Assembly: GCA_964035545.1 (NCBI GenBank)
Contig: OZ037770.1
Span: 239,001 to 303,000, forward strand
Direction: 5' to 3'
Length of the DNA: 64,000 bases
Source: Bugula neritina
Taxonomy: Eukaryota; Bryozoa; Gymnolaemata; Cheilostomatida; Bugulidae
Part shown: positions 11,901 to 27,300 of the stretch, one piece after another
Layout: each line of letters starts with the position of its first letter
Position numbering within the stretch: the first letter of the stretch is position 1
The notes under the pieces: generated by a model
The model's database searches: none
Seen by the model: the letters and a program-made list of their open reading frames with translations, nothing else
Told to the model about the DNA's origin: nothing
Made by a program: the position numbers and the translations under genes

Positions 11901-14638
11901 ATTCCAGTAAATTGCGTTTTATTGAAAGCGAGTGCGATTTAAAAATGAAAGCTTTATTTATCACGCATCACTGACGCTACAGTGGACACCTTTGCTACTT
12001 GTGATTTCAATTTTCGCATGCGAAAATACGCGCCGTGTGGCCCTAGGCTTAATGTTATATATAGTACAGTATATGTTATATATATAGTACAGTGTATGTT
12101 ATATATATAGTACAGTGTATGTTATATATATAGTACAGTGTATGTTATATATAGTAGAGTGTATGTTATATATAGTACAGTGTATGTTATATATAGTACA
12201 GTGTATGTTATATATAGTACAGTGTATGTTATATATAGTACAGTGTATGTTATATATAGTACAGTGTACGTTATATATAGTACAGTATATGTTATATATA
12301 GTACAGCGTATGTTATATATAGTACAGTGTGTGTTATATATAGTACAGTGTATGTTATATATAGTACAATGTATGTTATATATAGTACAGTGTATGTTAT
12401 ATATAGTACAGTGTATGTTATATATAGTACAGTGTATGTTATATATAGTACAGTGTATGTTATATATAGTACAGTGTATGTTATATATAGTACAGTGTAT
12501 GTTATATATAGTACAGTGTATGTTATATATAGTACAGTATATGTTATATATAGTACAGTGTATGTTATATATAGTACAGTGTATGTTATATATAGTACAG
12601 TGTATGTTATATATAGTACAGTGTATGTTATATATATAGTACAGTGTATGTTATATATAGTACAGTGTACGTTATATATAGTACAGTGTATGTTATATAT
12701 ATAGTACAGTGTACGTTATATATAGTACAGTGTACGTTATATATAGTACAGTATATGTTATATATAGTACAGTATGCCTAGGGCCACACTGTGCGTATTT
12801 TCGCATGCGAAAATTGAAATCACAAGTAGCAAAGGTGTCCACTGTGCGCGTTGAGAAAACATTCGCACTTGTCGTTCTGCATTTTCAACGCAAGTGCGAA
12901 TCGTCTCTGTCGTTGTCACCTAATTGGCTGATGGTTATTCAGCGAGCCCAACTTGTTTATTTTAGTGCTACATTCCAGTAAATTGCGTTTTATTGAAAGC
13001 GAGTGCGATTTAAAAATGAAAGCTTTATTTATCACGCATCACTGACGCTACAGTGGACACCTTTGCTACTTGTGATTTCAAGTTTCGCATGCGAAAATAC
13101 GCGCCGTGTGGCCCTAGGCTTAATATTATATATAGTACAGTATATTATATATAGTACAGTGTATGTTATATATAGTACAGTGTATGTTATATATAGTACA
13201 GTGTATGTTATATATAGTACAGTGTATGTTATATATAGTACAGTGTATGTTATATATAGTACAGTGTATGTTATATATAGTACAGTGTATGTTATATATA
13301 GTACAGTGTATGTTATATATAGTACAGTATATGTTATATATATAGTACAGTGTATGTTATATATAGTACAGCGTACGTTATATATAGTACAGTGTATGTT
13401 ATATATAGTACAGTATATGTTATATATAGTACAGTGTGTGTTATATATAGTACAGTGTATGTTATATATAGTACAGTATATGTTATATATAATACAGAGT
13501 ATGTTATATATATAGTACAGTGTATGTTATATATAGTACAGCGTACGTTATATATAGTACAGTGTATGTTATATATAGTACAGTATATGTTATATATAGT
13601 ACAGTATATGTTATATATATAGTACAGTGTATGTTATATATAGTACAGCGTACGTTATATATAGTACAGTGTATGTTATATATAGTACAGTATATGTTAT
13701 ATATAGTACAATGTATGTTATATATAGTACAGTGTATGTTATATATAGTACAGTATATGTTATATATAGTACAGTGTATGTTATATATAATAGTGTACGT
13801 TATATATAGTAGAGTGTATGTTATATATAGTACAGTGTATGTTATATATAGTACAATGTATGTTATATATAGTACAGTGTATGTTATATATAGTACAGTA
13901 TATGTTATATATATAGTACAGTGTACGCTATATATAATATACTTACTAGAGCATCATATAAAATATCAAAAGCGACACGCCCTTTCTTCTGCACGTCCGT
14001 CAAAAATCTTCTGTTTCTTGTTTGACCAATATCTCTCTACAATACATGGATTACTTTTCCATCAGATACAGTGTAGTTCAATATTCAGACAGATAAAGTG
14101 GTTCAACTGAATGCAATGCAAGCTTTGAAAATTGGTTTGCAGTGATTCTGTAAAATAAAGTTGAAATACTAACTATCAGAAAAAAACAATTTTCACAAAA
14201 CCGAAATACAAGTTGAACACAAATTCTAAATATAAAACAATTATTTTAATAAAATTATTTGTATTTCTATTTTACTAAATTGCTAAAGGATGTTCGGTTT
14301 AGTTTAATAGTATTTATTAAAGACATACATTAGGGAGTTCATGACTGAGAAAAAGGAGGAGAAAGAATGTGCACAGTGAGATTAGTAATAAATTCCATAG
14401 CCTTATTTCAAAATAAACTGTTTGGCACACCAAACTCAGTGCCATATCAATATAACTATAAAATTTATACATAGCTTCAACAGATCTAAGTTAGCTTGCT
14501 TACCGTTAAATCTTCAATCATTCCAAGAGTAAAAATCTTTTTTGACACAAAGTAACTAAGAAAATCCTCGGAGCAGTCCATGTTTTTTATTAGATCAACA
14601 ATATTCCCTCGAATGATTTCTCTTTGCTGGCTATTCAT
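5980..14638 (-). CDS. CARD-containing initiator-type caspase, 490 residues
   Basis: Exons, read on the minus strand: 14638-14504, 14036-13947, 10845-10688, 10097-10069, 9867-9841, 9094-8892, 8164-7973, 7853-7634, 6852-6679, 6413-6304, 6114-5980 (TAA). All junctions are GT-AG and the frame is continuous over 1473 nt. Residues 1 to about 80 form a CARD (MNSQQREIIRGNIVDL...), then a Gly/Pro-rich linker, an acidic stretch (DSDSDLSDSLEYLDE), and the peptidase from about residue 215 (VYRM...RGRCLIINN). The catalytic pair is His306 in IMTHG and Cys349 in QACSG. The small subunit has STDDLYIMKAS, SSRHSRQGTWFI and the C-terminal KKLYLF. This is a cysteine protease cleaving after Asp, expected in the cytosol and activated by CARD-mediated dimerisation, as in caspase-2/9. 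Ser replaces the usual Arg of QACRG. Confidence 0.9.
6146..6196. repeat. Short CGTACAGACAG (11-bp) array in caspase intron 10
   Basis: About four to five copies lie within the 189-bp intron 6115-6303, separated from both splice sites. Confidence 0.7.
6414..6678. repeat. ~35-bp minisatellite filling caspase intron 9
   Basis: Unit on the sense (minus) strand: GTGTGTACTCACTAAC followed by TGATGATGTAAGCATT. The array runs to the 3' splice site, where ACTCAC becomes ACACAG. Each unit carries a CTAAC branchpoint-like motif. Confidence 0.8.
6853..7633. repeat. 21-bp minisatellite filling caspase intron 8
   Basis: Plus-strand unit is TATAAACTAGATACTACAAG plus G. On the sense strand the donor itself reads GTAACGAGTTTATACC and forms the first unit, so the array starts at the splice site immediately after the QACSG active-site exon. 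Confidence 0.9.
7854..7972. repeat. AT-rich duplicated segment in caspase intron 7
   Basis: GTATCATAACATAT at the donor recurs once further into the 119-bp intron, giving two imperfect copies of a donor-containing block. Confidence 0.6.
8168..8710. repeat. AGTAATATACTAGTAATATA-type array in caspase intron 6
   Basis: Imperfect 9- to 20-bp units fill most of intron 8165-8891 from beside the acceptor; the donor side holds a separate ATAATACAAT-type low-complexity stretch (8815-8880). Confidence 0.85.
9105..9415. repeat. 21-bp TTACTAGTCACTATCTAA array in caspase intron 5
   Basis: About 14 copies lie near the acceptor end of intron 9095-9840; the donor half (9416-9840) is AT-rich with no recognisable element. 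Confidence 0.85.
9905..10015. repeat. 15-bp CAGTGAATATAGTAT array in caspase intron 4
   Basis: About seven copies lie in the 201-bp intron 9868-10068, close to the acceptor side. Confidence 0.8.
10160..10640. repeat. 31-bp minisatellite in caspase intron 3
   Basis: Unit GTGATACAAGGAGGGA then AAACTCTC(A/T)CATACA, with GAGGGATAACTC and GAGAGA variants, about 15 copies in intron 10098-10687. Units are contiguous, without spacers. Confidence 0.85.
11705..12048. mobile_element. 344-bp MITE, copy 1
   Basis: Terminal inverted repeats of about 70 bp begin GCCTAGGGCCACAC and include the palindrome TTTTCGCATGCGAAAA. The central part, about 200 bp, has no transposase. No unambiguous target-site duplication can be assigned. 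A non-autonomous DNA transposon is the simplest reading. Confidence 0.8.
12776..13119. mobile_element. 344-bp MITE, copy 2
   Basis: Nearly identical to the element 1071 bp upstream; one difference noticed is CAAGTTTCGC for CAATTTTCGC near the right end. Its left-flanking repeat sequence is identical over at least 25 bp, indicating duplication of the whole block rather than a second insertion. Confidence 0.8.
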
Positions 14639-19799
<5,161 letters not shown>

Positions 19800-22700
19800 A
19801 TGAATAATGAAGACTTCTTAGACTCAGGAGTGGAAAACAGCAACAGCCTCTGTACAGACGGAGGTGTGCGAGAAAACAGCAACAGCCTCTGTACAGACGG
19901 AGGTGTGCGAGAGAAGCTTAAAGACCTGCATATTTCTGATTTGAATGATCAACCAGCCATGAAAAAACAAAAGATAGAATATCCAATGATAGACTTTCCT
20001 TCCCATGACTGTGAAGAGGATTGCCCGGAGTTTATAGAGGTAAAGAGCTGAGTCCTAGCTAGTAGGTTATCATGTGTGTCGTCTGCTTGTCATAAATCAT
20101 ACCAACACTACAACGTATCACTCACTAATCAACTCTCAGTTACTCACTCACGCTGAGTACTCACTCACTCACTCTGAGTACTCACACACTCTCATTTACT
20201 CACTCACTCTGAGTACTCACACACTCATTTACTCACTCACTCTCAGTACTCACTCACTCACTCTCAGTACTCACACACTCATTTACTCACTCACAGTACT
20301 CACTCACTCTCATTTACTCACTCACTCTGAGTACTCACTCACTCACTCTGAGTACTCACACACTCATTTACTCACTCACTCTCAGTACTCACTCACTCAC
20401 TCACTCTCAGTACTCACTCACTCACTCACTCACTCTGAGTACTCACTCACTCACTCTGAGTACTCACACACTCATTTACTCACTCACTCTCAGTACTCAC
20501 TCACTCACTCACTCTCAGTACTCACTCACTCACTCACTCACTCTCAGTACTCACTCTCAGTACTCACTCACTCACTAACTCTATTTTAAAGTCTCTCCCT
20601 GTAGGCATGTGAAGCAGAGGAGCAGTGCTGTGCCTGTGGTAAAGTAGCAGTAGATCCCTATGTGAGTCAAGCATGCGGACATGTGTTTGGAAGAGCCGCC
20701 ATAAAAGCCTTGGAGAGGGAAAGTATCACTTCGACACGCTGTCCTGGCAAAGACTTTGACAACGAGCAATGTAAGGAACTTCTAGAAATGAGCAAGTTGA
20801 AACCTGACCGGGCGCTCAACAAGTCCATACTGAAAAAGCACGTCAAGTGTTCAAACAATAACTTAGGTTGTACGTCAACCATGGAACTCAAGTTACTCAA
20901 GTCGCACTTGAGTAATACGTGTTTATACGCGGACGTCAAGTGTCCCAGCTGTACGGAGATGTTCCCGCGTTACCAGATAGAAAAGCATACTAGCAGCTGC
21001 AAGTCTAAGACATGTGACTTTGCTGAAGTGGGCTGTAGTCACGTGACGTCGTCTAAGGGCAAAGGTTCAAGGTCGTCGTCACGAGAGCACAGTCACGGCC
21101 TGCACCTGGCTCTGCTCTACCAGAAGGTGGCTACTACGTTGTCCATGGCTAAACTAAATACCAAGTCTATTGACCAGACGATAGAAGAGCAGAGTGAAGA
21201 CGTGGTTGGTAAGTGTGTAGTTAGTGTGTAGTTAGTGTGTAGTTAGTGTGTAGTTAGTGTGTAGTTAGTATGTAGTTAGTGTGTAGTTAGTGTGTAGTTA
21301 GCGTGTAGTTAGTATGTAGTTAGTGTGTAGTTAGTGTGTAGTTAGTGTGTAGTTAGTGTGTAGTTAGTGTGTAGTTAGTAGGTAGTTAGTGTGTAGTTAG
21401 TGTGTAGTTAGTGTGTAGTTAGTATGTAGTTAGTGTGTAGTTAGTGTGTAGTTAGTGTGTAGTTACTGTGTAGTTATTGTGTAGTTAGTGTGTAGTTAGT
21501 GTGTAGTTAGTGTGTAGTTAGTGTGTAGTTAGTGTGTAGTTACTGTGTAGTTATTGTGTAGTTAGTGTGTAGTTAGTGTGTAGTTAGTGTGTAGTTAGTA
21601 TGTAGTTAGTAGGTAGTTAGTGTGTAGTTAGTGTGTAGTTAGTGTGTAGTTAGTATGTAGTTAGTGTGTAGTTAGTGTGTAGTTAGTGTGTAGTTAGTGT
21701 GTAGTTAGTATGTAGTTAGTAGGTAGTTAGTGTGTAGTTAGTGTGTAGTTAGTGTGTAGTTAGTAATTAGTTTAGCTTGTGGTCTTTATTTCAGGACAAG
21801 AAGAGTTGCTGCGTATGATGGGTAACTTGGGTCACCTTAGAAGTGAGGCTATGCAGATTGAGGAACTCAAGTCTAATTTCATCAACAAAAGACTCGACAC
21901 GTCAAACCACTTGCAGAGTTACGGCGCCTTGCTGAGTCAAGACTTCGCAGTTCAAGTTGCCGAGCCGGCGTTGAGGTATGTGTGACCTTCACCTTGTATA
22001 TACTCTACTTTATGTGTGACCTTCACCTTGTATATATGCTATACTTTATGTGTGACCTTCACCTTGTATATACTGTACTCTATGTGTGACCTTCACCTTG
22101 TATATATACTGTACTCTATGTGTGACCTTCACCTTGTATATACTGTACTCTATGTGTGACCTTCACCTTGTATATATGCTGTCCTCCATGTGTGACCTTC
22201 ACCTTGTAGAGTGAGATCTCGCGGCCAATATCTGGAGCGGCAGGAAGAAGGAACAAGTGAAGATGTTAAGAAGTTGTTAAAAGAAACAATTGAAGTTCCT
22301 ATTTTGTTGAATCACGGCTCTATTATATTCAAGGTAACTTTATATCCTAATTATATAATATAATATGGTGTGATATTATATAATATGTTATGATATAATA
22401 TGGTATGTTATATAGTATAATATGGTATGATATATAATATAATATAACATGATATATGATATAATGCATAGTATATTACGTGTAGTAAATGTTAGATTCA
22501 CTATATTCTCGCAGGTAGATAAATTCTCCGAGAAGAGAACTAAGGCTATCAAGGGAGAGTTGAAGCGGGGGATATACGGCCCTCAGTTCTACACACATGA
22601 GTTTGGCTACCTGATGGTACCCATCCTCTACCCTAATGGAGATGGCGGAGGTTAGTAAATGTGCAGACAACTCCTTGTAACATGCTGTTGATCATGTAAT

Positions 22701-23400
22701 TAATGCTCTCCGTTTCCATAGCAACTGTCAAATATTCTCTCACATGACTTCCTGTATTATGTAGGGGCCGGTACGCACCTCTCCATCTTCATAGCCATAA
22801 AGAAGGTAGGTCCTTAGACTATATAGTCAGATATTCTCATCACTCAACTCTCACACACAGTTCCTCTCACTCTGCCATGTTCTGTTTCCAGGGAAAATAT
22901 GATTCGCTCTTGACCTGGCCAATCATGGGCCGGATAACAATCAGCATTCTGAGTCAGAAGAAAGTCGGCCGGGAGTCTGTGCGTCACTCATTCCGCACTG
23001 ACATCACGTCTCTCTCCTACCACAGGTACTGTTGATACAGTAGTTATACATGTGTTGATACAGTGCTCGTACATGTGTCGCTACAGTGCTCGTACATGTG
23101 TCGCTACAGTGCTCATACATGTGTCGCTACAGTGCTTGTACATGTGTCGCTACAGTACTTGTACATGTGTCACTACAGTAGTTATACACGTGTTGATACA
23201 GTAGTGTTGATACAGTAGTTATACACGTGTTGCTACAGTAGTTATACATGTTCACCACATGTTGTAGACCGACCTCAGAGATGAACCAAGCTAGTGGAAT
23301 ACCCAAAGCTCTAGACTTGGCGTTACTGAAGCAGCCGAGTGACTACCTGGTGGACGACACACTCTTCATACAAATAGTAGTCGATCCCAAGCTTAACTGA
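19800..23400 (+). CDS. TRAF-family adaptor (degenerate RING, TRAF zinc fingers, coiled coil, MATH), 530 residues
   Basis: Exons: 19800-20039, 20605-21208, 21795-21975, 22210-22333, 22515-22650, 22765-22805, 22892-23025, 23268-23400 (TGA). GT-AG borders and phase are consistent over 1593 nt. Residues 82-135 resemble a RING (CCAC...ACGHVF), but the second Cys pair and the last Cys are replaced (GRAA, CPGK). TRAF-type zinc fingers follow (HVKC...GC..., VKCPSC...H...C), then a coiled coil (QEELLRMMGNLGHLRSEAM), then the MATH/TRAF-C domain from about 376 (GTHLSIFIAIKKGKYDSLL, then SFRTDITSL). The product is expected to trimerise and link TNF-receptor or Toll-like receptors to NF-kB or JNK signalling in the cytosol. 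Loss of RING ligands suggests no E3 activity. The start ATG is the first in the exon and follows a plausible leader. Confidence 0.88.
19831..19910 (+). repeat. 39-bp in-frame duplication in TRAF exon 1
   Basis: The segment encoding ENSNSLCTDGGVR occurs twice in direct succession, essentially identical at DNA level, within the N-terminal region before the RING-like domain. Confidence 0.9.
20140..20580. repeat. CACTCACTCTGAGTACT array in TRAF intron 1
   Basis: Compound 4-bp (CACT) and 16-20-bp units fill intron 20040-20604 and stop about 25 bp before the acceptor. Confidence 0.9.
21209..21770. repeat. 11-bp GTGTGTAGTTA array filling TRAF intron 2
   Basis: Begins at the donor (G|GTAAGTGTGTAGTTAGTG) and runs some 50 copies to about 25 bp before the acceptor at 21794. 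Confidence 0.95.
21976..22209. repeat. Donor-to-acceptor minisatellite forming TRAF intron 3
   Basis: Units of TATGTGTGACCTTCACCTTG plus TATATACTGTACTC, about six to seven copies. The first begins at the donor (GTATGTGTGACC), and the last supplies the acceptor (CACCTTGTAG). The intron contains essentially nothing else. Confidence 0.92.
23026..23267. repeat. ~23-bp ACATGTGTTGATACAGT array in TRAF intron 7
   Basis: Starts at the donor (GTACTGTTGATACAG) and continues with TCGTACATG and TTATACATG variants to near the acceptor. Confidence 0.85.
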
Positions 23401-24368
23401 ACTCAAGTTTGCTCTACGTAGAAGACAACTCCTACACTCCTACTATGGATTGAATATCCAGCCAGCTAGGCTCTTCTAGAATTACTGTGTTCCATATTAT
23501 AACCATTAATTTATATTATTATTGATGTATTTTCGTGGCCCAAACCAACTTTCATACACTTTTATATTTCATTTCGGTCTGATTTTCAAAATTGTAGAAT
23601 ATTTTGGTACTCTACATTATAAGTTATAGGATATGTTATTGTAATGTGTACAGTACTATAACGTTGTACAAAATTGTATTACAATGACTTATAACATCAT
23701 ATACTACACTAATCTACCGACTGCTAAAATACAAATACTATAGAACTTGACCTTCACCTTGCAACCTTTCATTTCTTGCAGATAATTGAATCAACATGTT
23801 TTTAGAAGACAATAATTAAATTTTATTTAAAAATATGATAATATTAAAGACATTCAGATAGTACGCATCAAGTATTTTCTTAGGACACATAAACGGGTAG
23901 ATATAATATACAAAGTCCACAGGGATTGGTAGATACTTTCCTACAGCGTGTTACAAAGACTCTGATTGGTGGAAAATATACCACCTAACTATGCGCGACT
24001 TTAGCTGACAAACTATTTAAAAATTGTATGCAGTAGGGAAACACTCACTCAGAACTTAAAGCAAATGAAATCGTGTAATTTCATATAAAGTCTCTCTTTT
24101 TCTTTGAGAATAAACAAATATATACATCATCCCATATGTAGTACGGGCAGAGCATACAAAAATATTAGAGATGAACCAGGGATAAGGATTCGTCCGCTCA
24201 TTTCATACTGAGACACAACTGCAGACATCAGTGTAACTAAGGAGATCAAAGCTTATGACTAAAACTATCAACAAGACAATACGATTGGCTCTGTCAGTGG
24301 ATATATCCAACCAATTACAATCTTGATTACATAATGACAGGTCCAAATCGTTGAGTGGCAGTTCAAGG
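23401..24368. other. Convergent 3' spacer between TRAF and the RERE homologue
   Basis: AT-rich 0.97 kb, expected to hold both 3' UTRs. A minus-strand AATAAA lies at 23822-23827 and a plus-strand ATTAAA just before it; neither can be assigned confidently. No coding region is seen. Confidence 0.5.
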
Positions 24369-27300
24369 TCAATGAGGGGGCAGATGTGAAAGCTGCCGTT
24401 CTCTCTCCTGTTGGAGAAGATGTCTTTGTAGAGCTTCTTGGTGGGCAGCGACAGCTGCCGGGTTGGCACTCATCAACTGCAACAGAGAGCATACATAGTA
24501 TAGCAGAGAGCATACATAGTATAGCAGAGAGCATACATAGTATAGCAGAGAGTATACATAGTATAGCAGAGAGTATACATAGTATAACAGAGAGTATACA
24601 TAGTATAGTAGAGAGTATACATAGTATAACAGAGAGTATACATAGTATAACAGAGAGTATACATAGTATAACAGAGAGTATACATAGTATAACAGAGAGT
24701 ATACATAGTATAACAGAGAGTATACATAGTATAACAGAGAGTATACATAGTATAACAGAGAGTATAACAGAGAGTATACATAGTATAACAGAGAGTATAC
24801 ACTACCTGCTGTTGCATGGCCAGTAGCTGTTCTCGCTGACTGACCTCTTGACCTTGAGCGGCAGCGAGTGCTGCCATAAACTGAGCGGCCTCTCCGGAGG
24901 TGGAGGTAGGAATATTGAGACCCATAGGAGGGGTTCCGGGGAAACCAGGGGGCAGCGCCCCGTAAGGAATACCTCCACTAGCGGCAGCGGCTCGAGCCAG
25001 GGCAGCTTGCTGATCACCTGGAGAGGAAAGAGTAGTCTGTGAACAGACACTTCCACTGATGACAAGACACGCCCACTAACAAACAGACACGCCCCTAATT
25101 AATCAGACCCGCCCACAGCGAATGCTGAACATCTCACCTAAGTTCTGTAGGAACTGCTGCGCCAGGAAAGGGTGCTGAGATGCCAGAGCGGCAGCAGCCT
25201 GGGCCTGCTGAGCAGCCTGGGCCTGCTGAGCAGCCTGCTCGGCCTGCTGGTGGAGGTGCAGGTGTGTGTGGGTGTGTGTGTGGGCGTGAGCGGTGTTGGC
25301 GAGTCCGGCAGCCAGCCTCTGCTCCGCTGACAACCTGTCGGCGGCAGACATTCTCTCTGCAGGATTCTGAGACATCTGAGACATGGGATCAGAGAGAACA
25401 GAGTTGGAGGTGAGGAGACCACCTGGAGGGATGAGTATATATAGAGAATATATAGAGTATATAGAGAGTATATACAGAGTATATATAGAGTATATAGAGA
25501 GTATATAGAGAGAGTATATAGAGAGTATATAGAGAGTATATATATAGAGTATATAGAGAGTATATAGAGAGAGAGAGTATATAGAGTATATATAGAGAGT
25601 ATATAGAGAGTATATATAGAGTATATAGAGAGTATATAGAGAGTATATATAGAGTATATATAGAGAGTATATAGATAGTATATATAGAGAGTATAGAGTG
25701 TATATAGAGAGTATATAGAGAGTATATATAGAGTATATAGAGAGTATATAGAGAGAGTATATAGAGAGTATATAGAGAGTATATATAGAGTATATAGAGT
25801 ATATAGAGAGTATATAGAGAGAGAGAGTATATAGAGTATATATAGAGAGTATATAGAGAGTATATATAGAGTATATAGAGAGTATATAGAGATTATATAG
25901 AGTATATAGAGAGTATACAGAGAGTATATAGAGTATATAGAGAGTATATATAGAGAGTATATATAGAGAGTATATAGAGAGTATATAGAGAGTATATAGA
26001 GAGTATATAGAGAGTATATATAGAGAGTATAGAGAGTATATAGAGAGTATATATAGAGAGTATATAGAGAGAGTATATATAGAGTATATACAGAGTATAT
26101 ATAGAGTATATATAGAGTATATAGAGAGTATATAGAGAATATATAGAGGATATAGAGAGTATATATAGAGTATAAGAGAGAGTATATAGAACACACAGCA
26201 ACTCATGTAGAATATGTCATATGAATTCAGTAAGACTAATCTAAGGCTCACCTCCGAGTTTCTGCAGTTTTTCTCTCTCCCTAGCAAACATCTCCGCCGT
26301 GATATTCGAGCCAGCCATGCTGGAAGGAGGCAGTCCCATTGGCATGCCCATCGGTAGACCGGCCAGGGCACCAGGGGGCAGCATTCCACCGGGCGGCATC
26401 GCTGTAGAATGTAACATAGTGAGTCTAATAATAACTACTCTACTAATAACTAGTAACTATTCTACTAGTAACTATTCTACTAGTAACTACTCTACTAGTA
26501 ACTACTCTACTAGTAACTACTCTACTAGTAACTAAGAACTCACATTGCTGTAACTTGCGCTGCATTTCCATCATTTGTGCTTCTATCAAGGACTTACTTT
26601 CCATGGGCATACCACCACCATGGCCACCGACACTGGCTGCAGCAGCGGCAGCAGCAGCGGCTGAATGACCAGCCAGAAGCATCTTCTGATGCGACTCCAT
26701 GTCCTACAAAACATAACAGCTTTCACTCTCACTGTGACTAGTACTATGAGTACTGTGACTAGTACCATGAGTACTGTGACTAGTACTATGAGTACTGTGA
26801 CTAGCACTATGGATACTGTGACTAGTACTATGAGTACTGTGACTAGCACTATGGATACTGTGACTAGTACTATGAGTACTGTGACTAGTACTATGAGTAC
26901 TGTGACTAGCACTATGGATACTGTGACTAGTACTATGAGTACTGTGACTAGTACTATGAGTACTGTGACTAGTACTATGAGTACTGTGACTAGTACCATG
27001 AGTACTGTGACTAGTACTATGAGTACTGTGAGTAGTACTGTGACTAGTACTAAGAGTACTGTGACTAGTACTATGAGTGATTGAGCAGACTAGAGATTGA
27101 ATAAAGTACCGTCACAGTAACTGTTGCATTACCTGAGCTTTAAGTGCCGCATCAAGTCGCTCTCTGATTTCTGGAGGATAGATTCTCTCGATCTGCTCCA
27201 AGGGAAACATGTTGCGTGCCATACGGTAGTACTGGAGGGACACACTCTCCATGCCTGGGGGCATTCCACTCATAGCGGCGGCGGCCATTGCCGACATGGG

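Larger units (their letters stand above)
10857..13940. repeat. 21-bp TATATAGTACAGTGTATGT-type minisatellite filling caspase intron 2
   Basis: The 3.1-kb intron 10846-13946 is almost entirely this array, from the acceptor side to the donor (GTAAGTATATTATATATA on the sense strand). It is broken only by two copies of a 344-bp inverted-repeat element. Long frames rich in MLYIVQ and MYVIYSTV are repeat artefacts. Confidence 0.95.
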
